This document shows positions 39,124 to 47,900 of a stretch of DNA of 64,000 bases, one piece after another (position 1 is the first letter of the stretch; each line of letters begins with the position of its first letter). The notes beneath the pieces were generated by a model. It saw nothing but the letters and a program-made list of their open reading frames with translations, was not told the origin of the DNA and searched no databases. The DNA lies in assembly GCF_039536245.1 (NCBI RefSeq), contig NZ_BAAAYN010000004.1, positions 78,914 through 142,913 on the forward strand. The letters are read 5' to 3'. Made by a program: the position numbers and the translations under genes. This DNA comes from Cryptosporangium minutisporangium (GTDB lineage: Bacteria; Actinomycetota; Actinomycetes; Mycobacteriales; Cryptosporangiaceae).

Positions 39124-39759
39124 TCACGCGGGGCAGAGCAGCACCGACCGCCGCGGGTGGAACGGACTGTCCACCCGGGACGGAACCGACCCCTCACGTT
39201 CCGGCCACGGCACGTCCAGACCGAAGTTGCGCAGCCAGTCGGTCGTCGCGGTGGCGAGCCGCGCCGCGGCCGGCACGAGGACGAGATGCCGGCTCAGATG
39301 CCTCGGGTCCAGTGCGTCCGGCGCGGCGACGACGTGCAGCGAGACCCGACGCCCGGGGTTCGCCGCGTGAACCCGGCTCAGCGCTGCGAGGAGCGGACCC
39401 GTCTCGACCGAGCCGAGCGATCCGCCGAGGGAGAGGACGACGATCGGGGCACTGTCCCCGAAGAACCAGGGGTCGGTGCGGACGACCGGCGGCAGGCCGA
39501 TCGCGGCGGCGCGGAGCCGGAGCAGCTCCTCGAGCAGGAACGCTTGACTCGCGGACTCCGCCGCCCGGAACAGCCGGGAGTACTCCACCAAGTGCTCGGC
39601 GGAGGGCACCACCGGGTGGAGCTGGTCCTCGTACGCCGTGACCGTGGCCGCCGTGCTGCGCAGCAGAGACGCCATTTCGGCGGGGGTCAGCGCGGCGTCC
39701 GTACCGTCGAACCGGAGCTGACGCAGTCGTCGCGCCAGCGTTCGCGCCGGTTTCGGCAT
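39124..39759 (-). CDS. Shortened HTH-sensor paralogue, probably frameshifted at its 3' end
   Basis: A 211-residue protein matching the first part of the 353-residue HTH-sensor gene at 41070. It starts with LARRLRQLRFDG and an HTH region. Later segments line up: DPWFFGDSAPIVVLSLGGSL with the SFWHFPDGHPIVLLC region; VHAANPGRRVSL with IRAQNPTSQVSF; SRHLVLVPAAARLA with SQHLVLLGGVAWN. The frame ends at SVLLCPA, but another frame continues with RDRQDLWLRLRENADGSYR to a stop at 39039, as if one base had shifted. The conserved C-terminal third is missing either way. ATG at 39759 with GGAG 5 nt upstream. Confidence 0.65.
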   Translation of the reverse strand: MPKPARTLARRLRQLRFDGTDAALTPAEMASLLRSTAATVTAYEDQLHPVVPSAEHLVEYSRLFRAAESASQAFLLEELLRLRAAAIGLPPVVRTDPWFFGDSAPIVVLSLGGSLGSVETGPLLAALSRVHAANPGRRVSLHVVAAPDALDPRHLSRHLVLVPAAARLATATTDWLRNFGLDVPWPEREGSVPSRVDSPFHPRRSVLLCPA

Positions 39760-39781
39760 GCCGACTCCGCCTCCTCCCGTG

Positions 39782-41038
39782 TCATCCGCCCAGCAGCGCC
39801 ATGGAGCGTGATCGGCGTTCCGGCTCCGGTTCGCGCCGGTTCTTGAGAAGCTCGGCGACCGTGCGCGGCGTGCGTGGCTGCCGGACAGGTCCGGGCTCGG
39901 CGCGGTCACTGGTCAACCACGTCAGGCGGTGGTTTCCGGCGCCCGCCAGGTACTCGAGCGCGTCCGCCGGGGTGAATTTGCGCAGTCGGGCGAAGTCGTC
40001 TTCCCAGACGTCCAGATCGGACTGCCAGACCGCGATGTAGCGGATGCAGTCGTCCGGCGAGATCTTCGCCAGCTCCTGTCTCGCTGCCTCGATCGCCGCG
40101 AGCACGTGCACGTCGGTGGCTCGCTCCGCGATCATCGCGAGGAACGTTCGACGGCGGGCGAGCACCCGCTTCCAGAAGCTGCGGCCGAGCCGGCCCGGCG
40201 CGGTGGGGTCGTACGCGAGCTGGGCCATCAGCCCTTCGGCGATGACGTCGCCGAACTCCTCGCTGCGTGCCCTGTCGATTTCCTTGTACGGATCGAACGC
40301 CAGCTGGCGCGCGTACCCGGTCGTCGCGACCGATCGGCGCCGCACGTCGTCGAGGAGGAAGAGCCAGTCCTCGTTGTAGATCTGCGGGAAGAACGGCACG
40401 AACTGTCCCAGGTAGACGCCGAGCGCCGAGCCGGAGACGAACACGTCCTGCCCGACACCGCCGACCGAACGGTAGGCGTGGCAGACCACCGAGTTGTCCG
40501 GGAAGCTCTCGACCCGCAGTCCGACGACGGGATAACGCTCGGCGGCGCGCGGTCCGAGGTGACCCGCCATCTCGCGGACCTGCTCCGGCCGGACGTCGTA
40601 GATGTCGTCGTCCAGGAACAGGATGCGACGCCACCCGAGCATCTTGGCGAGCAGCAGGCCGAGGTTCCGCTTCACCGAGAGATCGCTGCGGCGGTGCACG
40701 ACCTTGGGGTGGTGCGTACTGGCGAACGTGAGGAGCTGGTGCTCGTAGCCGTCCGGGAGGTCGACGGCGATCCAGCGCAGACCGGGGCGATGGGACGCCT
40801 GCTCGGCAACCGCCCCACTGGTCGCGGAGCGGCTGCAGAGCACGACGAGAGTGCAGCCGAGATCATCCGCCAGCGCCACCGCCGACGTCAGGTGATCCAC
40901 CGATCGTGTCGCCGGAACGACGATGGCGTCCATGTCCCCCGGCGCGGCCTTACGGGCCGGGCGGACCAAGAGATCGGCGTGCGATTCGCGGTGGACGTGC
41001 TCGCCAGTGGCGAAGCTGACTACCGCCCCGCGACCCAC
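39782..41038 (-). CDS. GT-A-like glycosyltransferase with a DDD motif
   Basis: A 418-residue protein. Residues 35-70 form a Rossmann-like start (MDAIVVPATRSVDHLTSAV). The segment SVKRNLGLLLAKMLGWRRIL leads into FLDDDIYD (D143-D145), the metal- and nucleotide-sugar-binding motif of GT-A glycosyltransferases. A later VSGSALGVYLG and NEDWLFLLDD fit the acceptor side and catalytic acid region. The rest is helical. GTG at 41038 with AAAGG about 6 nt upstream, 31 bp after the HTH-sensor gene. Sugar donor and acceptor are unknown. The two flanking HTH-sensor genes suggest a signal-controlled surface or messenger sugar modification. Confidence 0.72.
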   Translation of the reverse strand: MGRGAVVSFATGEHVHRESHADLLVRPARKAAPGDMDAIVVPATRSVDHLTSAVALADDLGCTLVVLCSRSATSGAVAEQASHRPGLRWIAVDLPDGYEHQLLTFASTHHPKVVHRRSDLSVKRNLGLLLAKMLGWRRILFLDDDIYDVRPEQVREMAGHLGPRAAERYPVVGLRVESFPDNSVVCHAYRSVGGVGQDVFVSGSALGVYLGQFVPFFPQIYNEDWLFLLDDVRRRSVATTGYARQLAFDPYKEIDRARSEEFGDVIAEGLMAQLAYDPTAPGRLGRSFWKRVLARRRTFLAMIAERATDVHVLAAIEAARQELAKISPDDCIRYIAVWQSDLDVWEDDFARLRKFTPADALEYLAGAGNHRLTWLTSDRAEPGPVRQPRTPRTVAELLKNRREPEPERRSRSMALLGG

Positions 41039-41069
41039 GGGGCACCTTTCGCGCCAGTCCTGGACATCG

Positions 41070-42131
41070 TCACTCCGGCCATTCGTAGAGGCGGTTCTTG
41101 TCGATCCGCAGGTCGGGTGTCGCCACGATGCCGTCGTTGACGTTGACCCGGAACAGCACACCGAAATTCGCGAGGTCACTGAAACGGGACCGGAGATACT
41201 CCTCGTTCTCCACCCGAAGCGCCGCGTGGGTGAGCACTCGGACGGAGGCGAAAACGCCGGCGCTCCAGACCCCGTTGCAAATGGTGACCGTCCGGCCCCG
41301 GTTGTCCGGATTGGTCGCGCGCACCAGCAGTCCGACGTCCTCGACGAGTTCGTCGCCGTCCGCGGTCATCACTGGCTCGAACAGCCGTCGTTCCCCGCCC
41401 TCGCGACTCATGAAGACATCCGACTCGCCCTCCGGGCCGAGCATCTGGAACACCGGCAGGCCGAGCCGTGCCGCGAGGCGGCCCACCTTGTTGTTCCACG
41501 CGACACCGCCGAGCAGCACGAGATGCTGGCTGGAATCTTCGGTGCGCATATTCGCGGCGGTACGGAAGCTGACTTGCGACGTCGGGTTCTGCGCCCGGAT
41601 GTGCCCGTACAGCTCGATCAGCGCGTCGACGTCCGCGTACGAATACAGCTCCCCGTACGTGAAGCTGCGCGGGTGCGCCGAGGCCGGCCGCTCCTCCTCC
41701 GGCAGTTCACCGCAGAGCAGGACGATCGGGTGCCCGTCGGGAAAGTGCCAGAACGACTCGGGCTGATCGCTGCCCGGCTCGGAGTCCGGGGTCTGCCCGA
41801 GCGCGACCTGGCGCAGCTCCAGCAGTTCTTCGCGCAGCGCTTCGTACCGCCGGTGCTCCTCCGCCGTCAGATCGTCGTCGTCGAGCAGCCGTCCGACGCC
41901 GGCTTCGTACGACCGCCGGCTGGCGAAAAAGCGCGCATAGGAATCCAGACGCTCCACTGGAGCGGCTTTCGGATCAGTCGGGCTTTCGTACGCCGAAATC
42001 GTCGAAATACCGACCCCGAGCACCGACGCGAGAACGTCCTGCGTAAGCCGGCGTTCGGGCCACTCATGACGTCGAAGCGCCCGCAAGCGGCGAGCCAACG
42101 CGGCGGCTGCCGGCGCGCGTACCGGTTGCAT
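41070..42131 (-). CDS. HTH protein with a conserved C-terminal sensor-like domain
   Basis: A 353-residue protein. Residues 11-50 are an XRE-like helix-turn-helix (LTQDVLASVLGVGISTISAYE). After a charged helical region (85-125), residues 127-353 form a conserved domain: HPIVLLCGELPEEERP, YADVDALIELYGHIRAQNP, QHLVLLGGVAWNNKVGRLA, FEPVMTADGDELVEDVGLLV and TVTICNGVWSAGVFASVRVL. Strand-GG-type motifs suggest a Rossmann-like ligand fold. I recall similar proteins in actinomycetes annotated only as helix-turn-helix proteins. ATG at 42131 with GGGAGG 5 nt upstream; first gene of the operon. Confidence 0.75.
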   Translation of the reverse strand: MQPVRAPAAAALARRLRALRRHEWPERRLTQDVLASVLGVGISTISAYESPTDPKAAPVERLDSYARFFASRRSYEAGVGRLLDDDDLTAEEHRRYEALREELLELRQVALGQTPDSEPGSDQPESFWHFPDGHPIVLLCGELPEEERPASAHPRSFTYGELYSYADVDALIELYGHIRAQNPTSQVSFRTAANMRTEDSSQHLVLLGGVAWNNKVGRLAARLGLPVFQMLGPEGESDVFMSREGGERRLFEPVMTADGDELVEDVGLLVRATNPDNRGRTVTICNGVWSAGVFASVRVLTHAALRVENEEYLRSRFSDLANFGVLFRVNVNDGIVATPDLRIDKNRLYEWPE

Positions 42132-42453
42132 CAGCGCCTCCCGACGCCCGAGCTGGACCAATTCAGAGTGGAATTACACCATGCGAAGTGACGCAGTACT
42201 AGATGTACGTGAATCCTAGACCTGTTGACCGAATTTAACGCAAGCCTTACCTTGGCTTACAGAATTTCACTGAAGGTTCGGCCGTTCATCGAAATCTCAA
42301 GGAGGTTCGAAGAGTAGCACCGCAGCTCCACCCGTCGTTCGCGATGTCGCGGGCGCACCGGCAGGGTCGGACCTCTTCATTACGCAGAGCCCCCTCGTCA
42401 CGGTGCCGACGCTGAGAGATCCGCCGGTGCCGCCCTTCGGAAGGCGGCCAGCA
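42132..42453. promoter_or_regulatory. Divergent promoter region of the HTH-glycosyltransferase operon
   Basis: 322 bp between the HTH-sensor start and a small plus-strand gene. The stretch 42180-42300 is much more AT-rich than its surroundings. A possible plus-strand promoter is TTGACC (42225-42230), 17 bp, TACCTT (42248-42253). The inverted pair AAGCC/GGCTT flanks the -10. No ORF credible. Confidence 0.4.
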
Positions 42454-42759
42454 ATGAGCCCGTTCAGTCTGGGATTCACCGATCTACTCGCCCGTTTCCT
42501 CACCCCGGCCGGCCGGCACCGTGCCCGCTTACTCCGCGAGGCGGAGGCAGCCGCGTACATCGCCTCTCGACGGCTGGAAATGACCCAAACCCTCGCCGAT
42601 ATCGGCGAACACTGCCTCAGTTCCGCCGCTTGGACCCACCGCGCGCTGGCCCATCAGCGTCCGCACCTGGACGCGCCATCTCGGGCGATCATGGCGTCAC
42701 TCGGCCGCGCGCTGAGCTCGGAGATCGACCGTTTCACCAGATCAGGGCACGGGTGCTGA
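42454..42759 (+). CDS. Small protein of unknown function, divergent from the HTH-sensor gene
   Basis: A 101-residue protein I do not recognise. It is helical and basic (FLTPAGRHRARLLREAEAAAYIASRRLEMTQTLADIGE), with no membrane segment. ATG at 42454 with GGAAGG about 9 nt upstream; a GTG at 42403 is in frame. The next gene starts one base after its stop, so the two form a unit. It may belong functionally with the divergent operon. Confidence 0.6.
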   Translation: MSPFSLGFTDLLARFLTPAGRHRARLLREAEAAAYIASRRLEMTQTLADIGEHCLSSAAWTHRALAHQRPHLDAPSRAIMASLGRALSSEIDRFTRSGHGC

Positions 42760-42760
42760 G

Positions 42761-42976
42761 ATGGACATCGTGCTCGCGATTGTGATCAGCGCGTCTGTGG
42801 GGGGCGTTTCCGCGTACCGCTTGTTCCGGCTCGGCTTGACGCTAGGGGTGCGTCAGGCGCAGCAGGAGCTCGCAGCGGTGCAGGCGGCAGTGGAGACGGC
42901 GCACCGCATGCGCGAGTTGGAGGCCGCGGCCAGCATCGAGCTGGCCCGACGACTGCCTCCGCCGACCGGCCCCTGA
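42761..42976 (+). CDS. Small single-pass membrane protein
   Basis: A 71-residue protein with one N-terminal membrane helix (IVLAIVISASVGGVSAYRLF) followed by an amphipathic helix rich in Ala, Gln and Glu (VRQAQQELAAVQAAVETAHR), coiled-coil-prone. The ATG follows the previous stop by one base, so translation is probably coupled. Followed by two hairpins. Function unknown. Confidence 0.6.
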   Translation: MDIVLAIVISASVGGVSAYRLFRLGLTLGVRQAQQELAAVQAAVETAHRMRELEAAASIELARRLPPPTGP

Positions 42977-43030
42977 CTGCCGGTCACCGAACCGCTATTG
43001 GCCGGCAGTAGAAACTTCAGCGAAGTTTCT
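42977..43030 (+). terminator. Pair of hairpins after the small-gene operon
   Basis: Hairpin 1: CTGCCGG (42977-42983) with CCGGCAG (43002-43008). Hairpin 2: AGAAACTTC-AGC-GAAGTTTCT (43010-43030), perfect 9-bp stem with a 3-nt loop. They begin directly at the stop of the membrane-protein gene. Confidence 0.7.
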
Positions 43031-43144
43031 AGGTCGGGTTCGGACGGACGTTCGGGGCCGACCATCGGAACCGGAGGCATCTCCGCCGCTGCAGCGGGTA
43101 CCCCACGAGGGTCCGTACGTCGCCATCGTGGTCGAGGAGGATCC

Positions 43145-43561
43145 GTGCCAACTGCCAGAGAGATCATGACGCCGGACGTGACGTGCGTCGGAGAGAACGA
43201 GACGCTCGCAGCCGCCGCGAAGAAGATGGCCGATCTGGACGTCGGGTCGCTGCCCATCTGCGGGGAGGACAACCGGCTCAAGGGCATGCTGACCGACCGC
43301 GACGTCGTCGTGAAGGCGGTCGCAGCCGGACGGGACCCGGCGGACTGCCAGGCCAGTGAGTTCGCGCAGGGCAAGCCCGTGACGATCGGTGCGGACGACG
43401 ACGCGGCCGAGATCCTGCGAACGATGAGCAGCCACAAGGTGCGCCGTCTGCCCGTGATCGACGGGCACGACCTGGTCGGGATGGTCGCGCTGGCCGACGT
43501 CGCCCGCGCATTGCCGGACAGCCGGGTCGGCGACCTCATGGACGCGCTCACCACGCCGTGA
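43145..43561 (+). CDS. CBS-domain pair protein
   Basis: A 138-residue protein consisting of two CBS motifs: IMTPDVTCVGENETLAAAAKKMADLDVGSLPI and later ADDDAAEILRTMSSHKVRRLPVID. Such stand-alone pairs bind adenine nucleotides and act as energy or ligand sensors; the target is unknown. GTG at 43145 with GAGGAGG 4-5 nt upstream. Followed by a strong terminator, so a single-gene unit. Confidence 0.9.
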   Translation: MPTAREIMTPDVTCVGENETLAAAAKKMADLDVGSLPICGEDNRLKGMLTDRDVVVKAVAAGRDPADCQASEFAQGKPVTIGADDDAAEILRTMSSHKVRRLPVIDGHDLVGMVALADVARALPDSRVGDLMDALTTP

Positions 43562-43568
43562 TCCGAGC

Positions 43569-43600
43569 ACTGCGGCCGGGGCGCGCGCCCCGGCCGCAGT
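43569..43600 (+). terminator. Terminator of the CBS gene
   Basis: A perfect 32-bp palindrome: ACTGCGGCCGGGGCGC followed at once by its complement GCGCCCCGGCCGCAGT. It starts 8 nt after the stop. Confidence 0.85.
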
Positions 43601-43627
43601 CGTGTGCGGCGACGCGCATCCGGTAGC

Positions 43628-43672
43628 CTGTCATCCGAACGACGACATGTGTACTGTCATCGGAAGGATGAC
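43628..43672 (+). promoter_or_regulatory. rheA promoter with two RheA-type operators
   Basis: Site A: GTCATC-CGAAC-GACGAC (43630-43646). Site B: GTCATC-GGAAG-GATGAC (43656-43672). Starts are 26 bp apart. A likely promoter is CTGTCA (43628-43633), 18 bp, TACTGT (43652-43657), with transcription from about 43665. Both sites overlap the promoter, as expected for autorepression. They match the TGTCATC-N5-GATGACA operator described for Streptomyces albus RheA. Confidence 0.8.
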
Positions 43673-44408
43673 GATGGTCGACGAGGGCGTGGTCGCGAAC
43701 CAGAACGGCGGCTCATCCCCGGCACAGCAGACGCTGCGGAACCACTTCGCCGGGAGCGAGCTCCCCCGGTCGACCGCCGCCGACCTGGTCCGTCTGGTGC
43801 ACGGCGTGCTGCCCGCACCTCGGCCCGGCGATTCGGACGTTACCCCCGCGACACCCGACGCGGAGACGATCCTGTCCGCTCTCCGGATGCTCCGAGAACT
43901 CCGGGAAGAGCTGGCCGGGTGGGAGCCCCGCCTGATCGACGCCGCTCGCACCCTCGGCGTCAGCTGGAACGACCTCGCGCCGGCGCTCGGCGTCGCCAGC
44001 AGGCAAGCCGCCGAGCGGCGGTACCTGCGGTTGCGGCCGGCCCGCGCCGACGAGGCCGGGTCCACACGCGACGAACGAGTCCGCAACGAGCGTGACCGCC
44101 GTGCCGAGGACCGCGCGGTCGTCGAGTGGGCACGTCGGCACGCCGGGGCGCTGCGGCGCATCGCCGCCCGGGTCGCCGACCTGCACGACCAGCCGGAGTT
44201 GGACGAGTCGGCCCGGGAGAGCGTCGACCAGGTCCACCGGACGCTCGGCGGCGACGACACCGCCGAGCTGCTGTCCCCGCTTCGCGATGCTCGCGACGCG
44301 CTCGGCCCGAGTCATCCCGCGCTGGCCCAGTCGATCTCCGACGTCCTCGACCGCACCGACGCCCTCCGCGACCACACTCGCCAGCGAAGAGCAGACACCC
44401 GAGGGTGA
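43668..44408 (+). CDS. rheA: RheA-type repressor of hsp18
   Basis: A protein of 246 residues resembling the actinomycete HSP18 transcriptional regulator RheA, a heat-sensing repressor of the small heat-shock gene. Family-like core: ILSALRMLRELREELAGWEP, then the HTH-like IDAARTLGVSWNDLAPALGV and SRQAAERRYLRLRP. The C-terminus is charged and helical. ATG at 43668 or 43674 is preferred: the predicted transcript starts at about 43665, giving a leaderless message; in-frame starts at 43602 and 43647 lie upstream of or within the operators. The target hsp18 carries the same pair of sites 11 kb away. Confidence 0.8.
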   Translation: MTMVDEGVVANQNGGSSPAQQTLRNHFAGSELPRSTAADLVRLVHGVLPAPRPGDSDVTPATPDAETILSALRMLRELREELAGWEPRLIDAARTLGVSWNDLAPALGVASRQAAERRYLRLRPARADEAGSTRDERVRNERDRRAEDRAVVEWARRHAGALRRIAARVADLHDQPELDESARESVDQVHRTLGGDDTAELLSPLRDARDALGPSHPALAQSISDVLDRTDALRDHTRQRRADTRG

Positions 44409-44813
44409 CCCCCTGTTGCGACTCCCGGCATCGGTCCCGGCAACGCAACAGACGAGTGTCCGACGTTCGAGCCGATCACCACGCCGGGAGAAATCGTTCG
44501 CGACTACGGGGTCATCATTCGGAGTCACAACCCCTTCCTCCCGCCGAGCGCGAGCAGTAAGCGGCGGATCGTCATCATCTACGGCTGTTATGGATTCGGC
44601 ACCGTCGCCGCGGTGCGGTATGCCCAACTACCCGAATTCATCGAACTCGTCGCAACAACCGACGTGGACGTCGAGTGCGTGGTCGAGTGCGACGTCGTCA
44701 GACGCACGGCCCAGGCACCCCGCCAGGTCTACTTCAAGACCTATCCAGGAGGCACTCTCGCCCGCCGGCTGCCGCCCCCTCCCAGCACGGACGCTGATCC
44801 AGCCGCCGCCTGA
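44409..44813 (+). pseudogene. 5'-less remnant of the HTH-sensor family
   Basis: An open frame of 134 codons with no usable start for most of its length. It encodes the C-terminal part of the family seen at 41070. PTFEPITTPGEIVRDYGVIIRSHNPF aligns with LFEPVMTADGDELVEDVGLLVRATNP, and RRIVIIYGCYGFGTVAAVRYAQ aligns with RTVTICNGVWSAGVFASVRVL. The HTH and the first 245 residues are absent. It begins immediately after the rheA stop and is in the same frame. Codons are less G/C-biased than neighbours (TGT, TAT, GGA, ATT), which fits decay or foreign origin. A GTG at 44613 could start only 66 residues. Confidence 0.6.
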
Positions 44814-44867
44814 GCATTCCGGCGCCCTCCAGCGCCCGCCGGGAGCGCGCGCTCTGATCGGGCGCCG

Positions 44868-44898
44868 CGGAGCCCGCAGGCAAAGGATGCGGGCTCCG
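44868..44898 (+). terminator. Hairpin upstream of fdhA
   Basis: Perfect 11-bp arms CGGAGCCCGCA (44868-44878) and TGCGGGCTCCG (44888-44898) with a 9-nt loop, followed by GTGTTTGG. Probably ends the rheA transcript; its loop is 40 nt before fdhA. Confidence 0.65.
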
Positions 44899-44937
44899 AG
44901 GTGTTTGGGACGCGCAACCAGTGGCATTCTGGCTCCC

Positions 44938-47900
44938 GTGGGCGTGCGTACGTGGATCGAGAGCTGGCCGGTCTACCGGCAGCTGACCGGAACCGACCCG
45001 TTGGGTCGTGGGCACGCCGCCCAATCCGAGCGCTCCGCGACGCTGACGCCGCGCACCGAGCACGCCGATCGGGTCGCCCACTCGGTGTGCCCGTACTGCG
45101 CGGTCGGCTGCGCCCAGAAGGTCTACGTCACCGACGACCAGGTCGTGCAGATCGAGGGCAACCCGGACTCGCCGCACAGCCGGGGGCGGCTCTGCCCGAA
45201 GGGCTCGGCCAGCAAGCAGCTGGTCACCGGCCCGCACCGCGAGCAGAAGGTGCTCTACCGCGCGCCGTACGCGACCGAGTGGACCGAGCTCGACCTCGAG
45301 CAGGCCATGGACATGGTCACCGACCGGTTCCTCGAAGCCCGGCAGCGCGGCTGGCAGGATACCGACGAGAACGGCAACGTCGTCCGGCGGACGCTCGGCA
45401 TCGCCAGCCTCGGCGGCGCCACGCTGGACAACGAAGAGAACTACCTCATCAAGAAGTTGTTCACCGCGGCCGGCGCGATCCAGATCGAGAACCAGGCCCG
45501 CATTTGACACTCCGCCACGGTCCCCGGTCTGGGGACCTCGTTCGGGCGCGGCGGCGCGACCAACACGCAGCAGGACCTGGCTAACGCCGACTGCATCGTC
45601 ATCATGGGCTCGAACATGGCCGAGGCCCACCCGGTGGGCTTCCAGTGGGTGATCGAGGCCAAGAAGCGCGGGGCGCGGATCATCCACGTCGACCCGCGGT
45701 TCACCCGGACGAGCGCGCTGGCGCACCAGTACGTCTCGCTGCGGGCCGGTAGCGACGTCGTGTTCCTGGGCGGCGTCGTCAATTACATCCTCAGCAACAA
45801 CAAGGACTTCCGGGAGTACGTCACCGCGTACACCAACGCGTCGTTCCTGGTGAGCGAGGACTATCAGGACACCGAGGACCTCGACGGGCTGTTCAGCGGC
45901 TACGACCCGGAGACGGCCAGCTACGACCAGACGTCGTGGCAGTACCAGGGCGCGGAGCAGGACGCCGCGGCCGAGGGACAAGACAGCGCCGAGGCCAAGG
46001 AGCAGGCCACCGGGTTGCAGCACGAGTCCGGCGGTCCGCCGCTGCACGGGCCGACGCATCCGCCGTCCGACCCGACGCTGCAGGACCCCCACTGCGTCTT
46101 CCAGGTCCTCAAGCGGCACTTCGCCCGGTACACACCGGAGCTGGTCGAGGAGGTCTGCGGCGTCCCGCGCGCAGCGTTCGAAGAGGTCTGCGAGGCGTGG
46201 ACGTCCAACTCCGGACGCGAGCGCACCACGGCGGTGGTCTACGCCGTCGGCTGGACCCAGCACACGCTCGGCGTCCAGTTCATCCGGACGTCGGCCATCA
46301 TCCAGCTGCTGCTGGGGAACATGGGCCGTCCCGGCGGCGGGATCATGGCGATGCGGGGCCACGCCAGCATCCAGGGCTCCACCGACATCCCGACGCTGTT
46401 CAACCTGCTGCCGGGCTACCTGCCGATGCCCAGCGCGGCCACGCACCGGGACCTGCGGAGTTACGTCGACAGCATCGTCGGCGACAAGCAGAAGGGCTTC
46501 TGGGCCAACGCCGACGCTTACACGGTCTCGCTGCTCAAGGAGTACTGGGGCGAGAGCGCGACCGCGGAGAACGACTTCCACTACGACTACCTGCCCCGGC
46601 TCACCGGCGACCACGGCACCTACCGCACGGTGATGGACATGGTCGACGGGAAGGTCCACGGCTACTTCCTGCTCGGCCAGAACCCGGCGGTCGGCTCGGC
46701 GCACGGAAAGCTCCAGCGCCTGGGCATGGCGAACCTGGACTGGGTTGTCGTGCGCGACCTGGCGATGATCGAGAGCGCCACGTTCTGGAGGGACTCGCCG
46801 GAGGTGGAGACCGGCGAGATCGTCCCGGAGGAGTGCCGGACCGAGGTGTTCTTCTTCCCGGCCGCGGCGCACACCGAGAAGGAAGGCACGTTCACCCAGA
46901 CCCAGCGGATGCTGCAGTGGCGGGAGAAAGCCACCGAGCCCAAGGGCGACCAGCGGTCGGAGCTCTGGTTCTTCTACCACCTGGGTCGCCGGATCAAGGC
47001 CCGGCTGGCCGGCTCCGACGATCCCCGGGACGCGCCGATCCGCGACCTGAACTGGAACTACGAGGTCCACGGTGACGAGCCCGACGCCGAGTCGGTGCTC
47101 AAGGCGATCAACGGTTACGACCTGACGACCGGCACGCTGCTCAACGGCTACCTCGACCTGAAGGCCGACGGCTCGACGGCGTCCGGATGCTGGATCTACT
47201 CCGGCGTCTACGCCGACGGGGTGAACCAGGCGGCCCGCCGCAAGCCCCGCGATGAGCAGGACGAGACCGCCGCCGAGTGGGGCTGGGCCTGGCCGTACAA
47301 CCGGCGCATCCTCTACAACCGCGCGTCGGCCGACCCGCAGGGCCGCCCGTGGAGCGAGCGGAAGAAGTACGTCTGGTGGGACGAGCAGAAGGGTGAGTGG
47401 ACCGGAAAGGACATCCCGGACTTCGAGAAGACGAAGCCGCCGTCCTACCGGGCGCCGGAGGGCGCGACCGGCGTGGCCGCGATCCAGGGCGACGATCCGT
47501 TCATCATGCAGGCCGACGGGAAGGGCTGGCTGTTCGCGCCGAGCGGGCTGCAGGACGGGCCGCTGCCCACCCACTACGAGCCGCACGAGTCGCCGTTCGG
47601 CAACGCGCTCTACCGCCAGGCGGGCAACCCGACCCGGAAGGTGTACGGACGGCCGGACAATCCGTCCGACCCGTCGCCGCCCGAGGAGCACTCCGAGGTC
47701 TTCCCGTTCGTGCTCACCACCTCACGGCTCACCGAGCACCACACCGCCGGCGGGATGAGCCGCTGGCTGCCGTACCTCTCCGAGCTGCAACCGGCGTTGA
47801 CCGTGGAGGTCTCCCCCGAGCTGGCCGCCGAACGAGGCCTGGAACACCTGGGCTGGGCACACGTGGTCACCTCCCGCACCGCGATCGAGGCGCGTGTCCT

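Noticed and set aside
42225-42260. An iron-regulator (IdeR/DmdR) box in the AT-rich divergent region
   Set aside because: The AAGCC/GGCTT symmetry is too short and does not match the TTAGGTTAG-type consensus.
44734-47691. A 985-codon minus-strand ORF opposite fdhA
   Set aside because: Antisense shadow of a clear formate dehydrogenase; composition is Arg/Val/Gly-rich without motifs.
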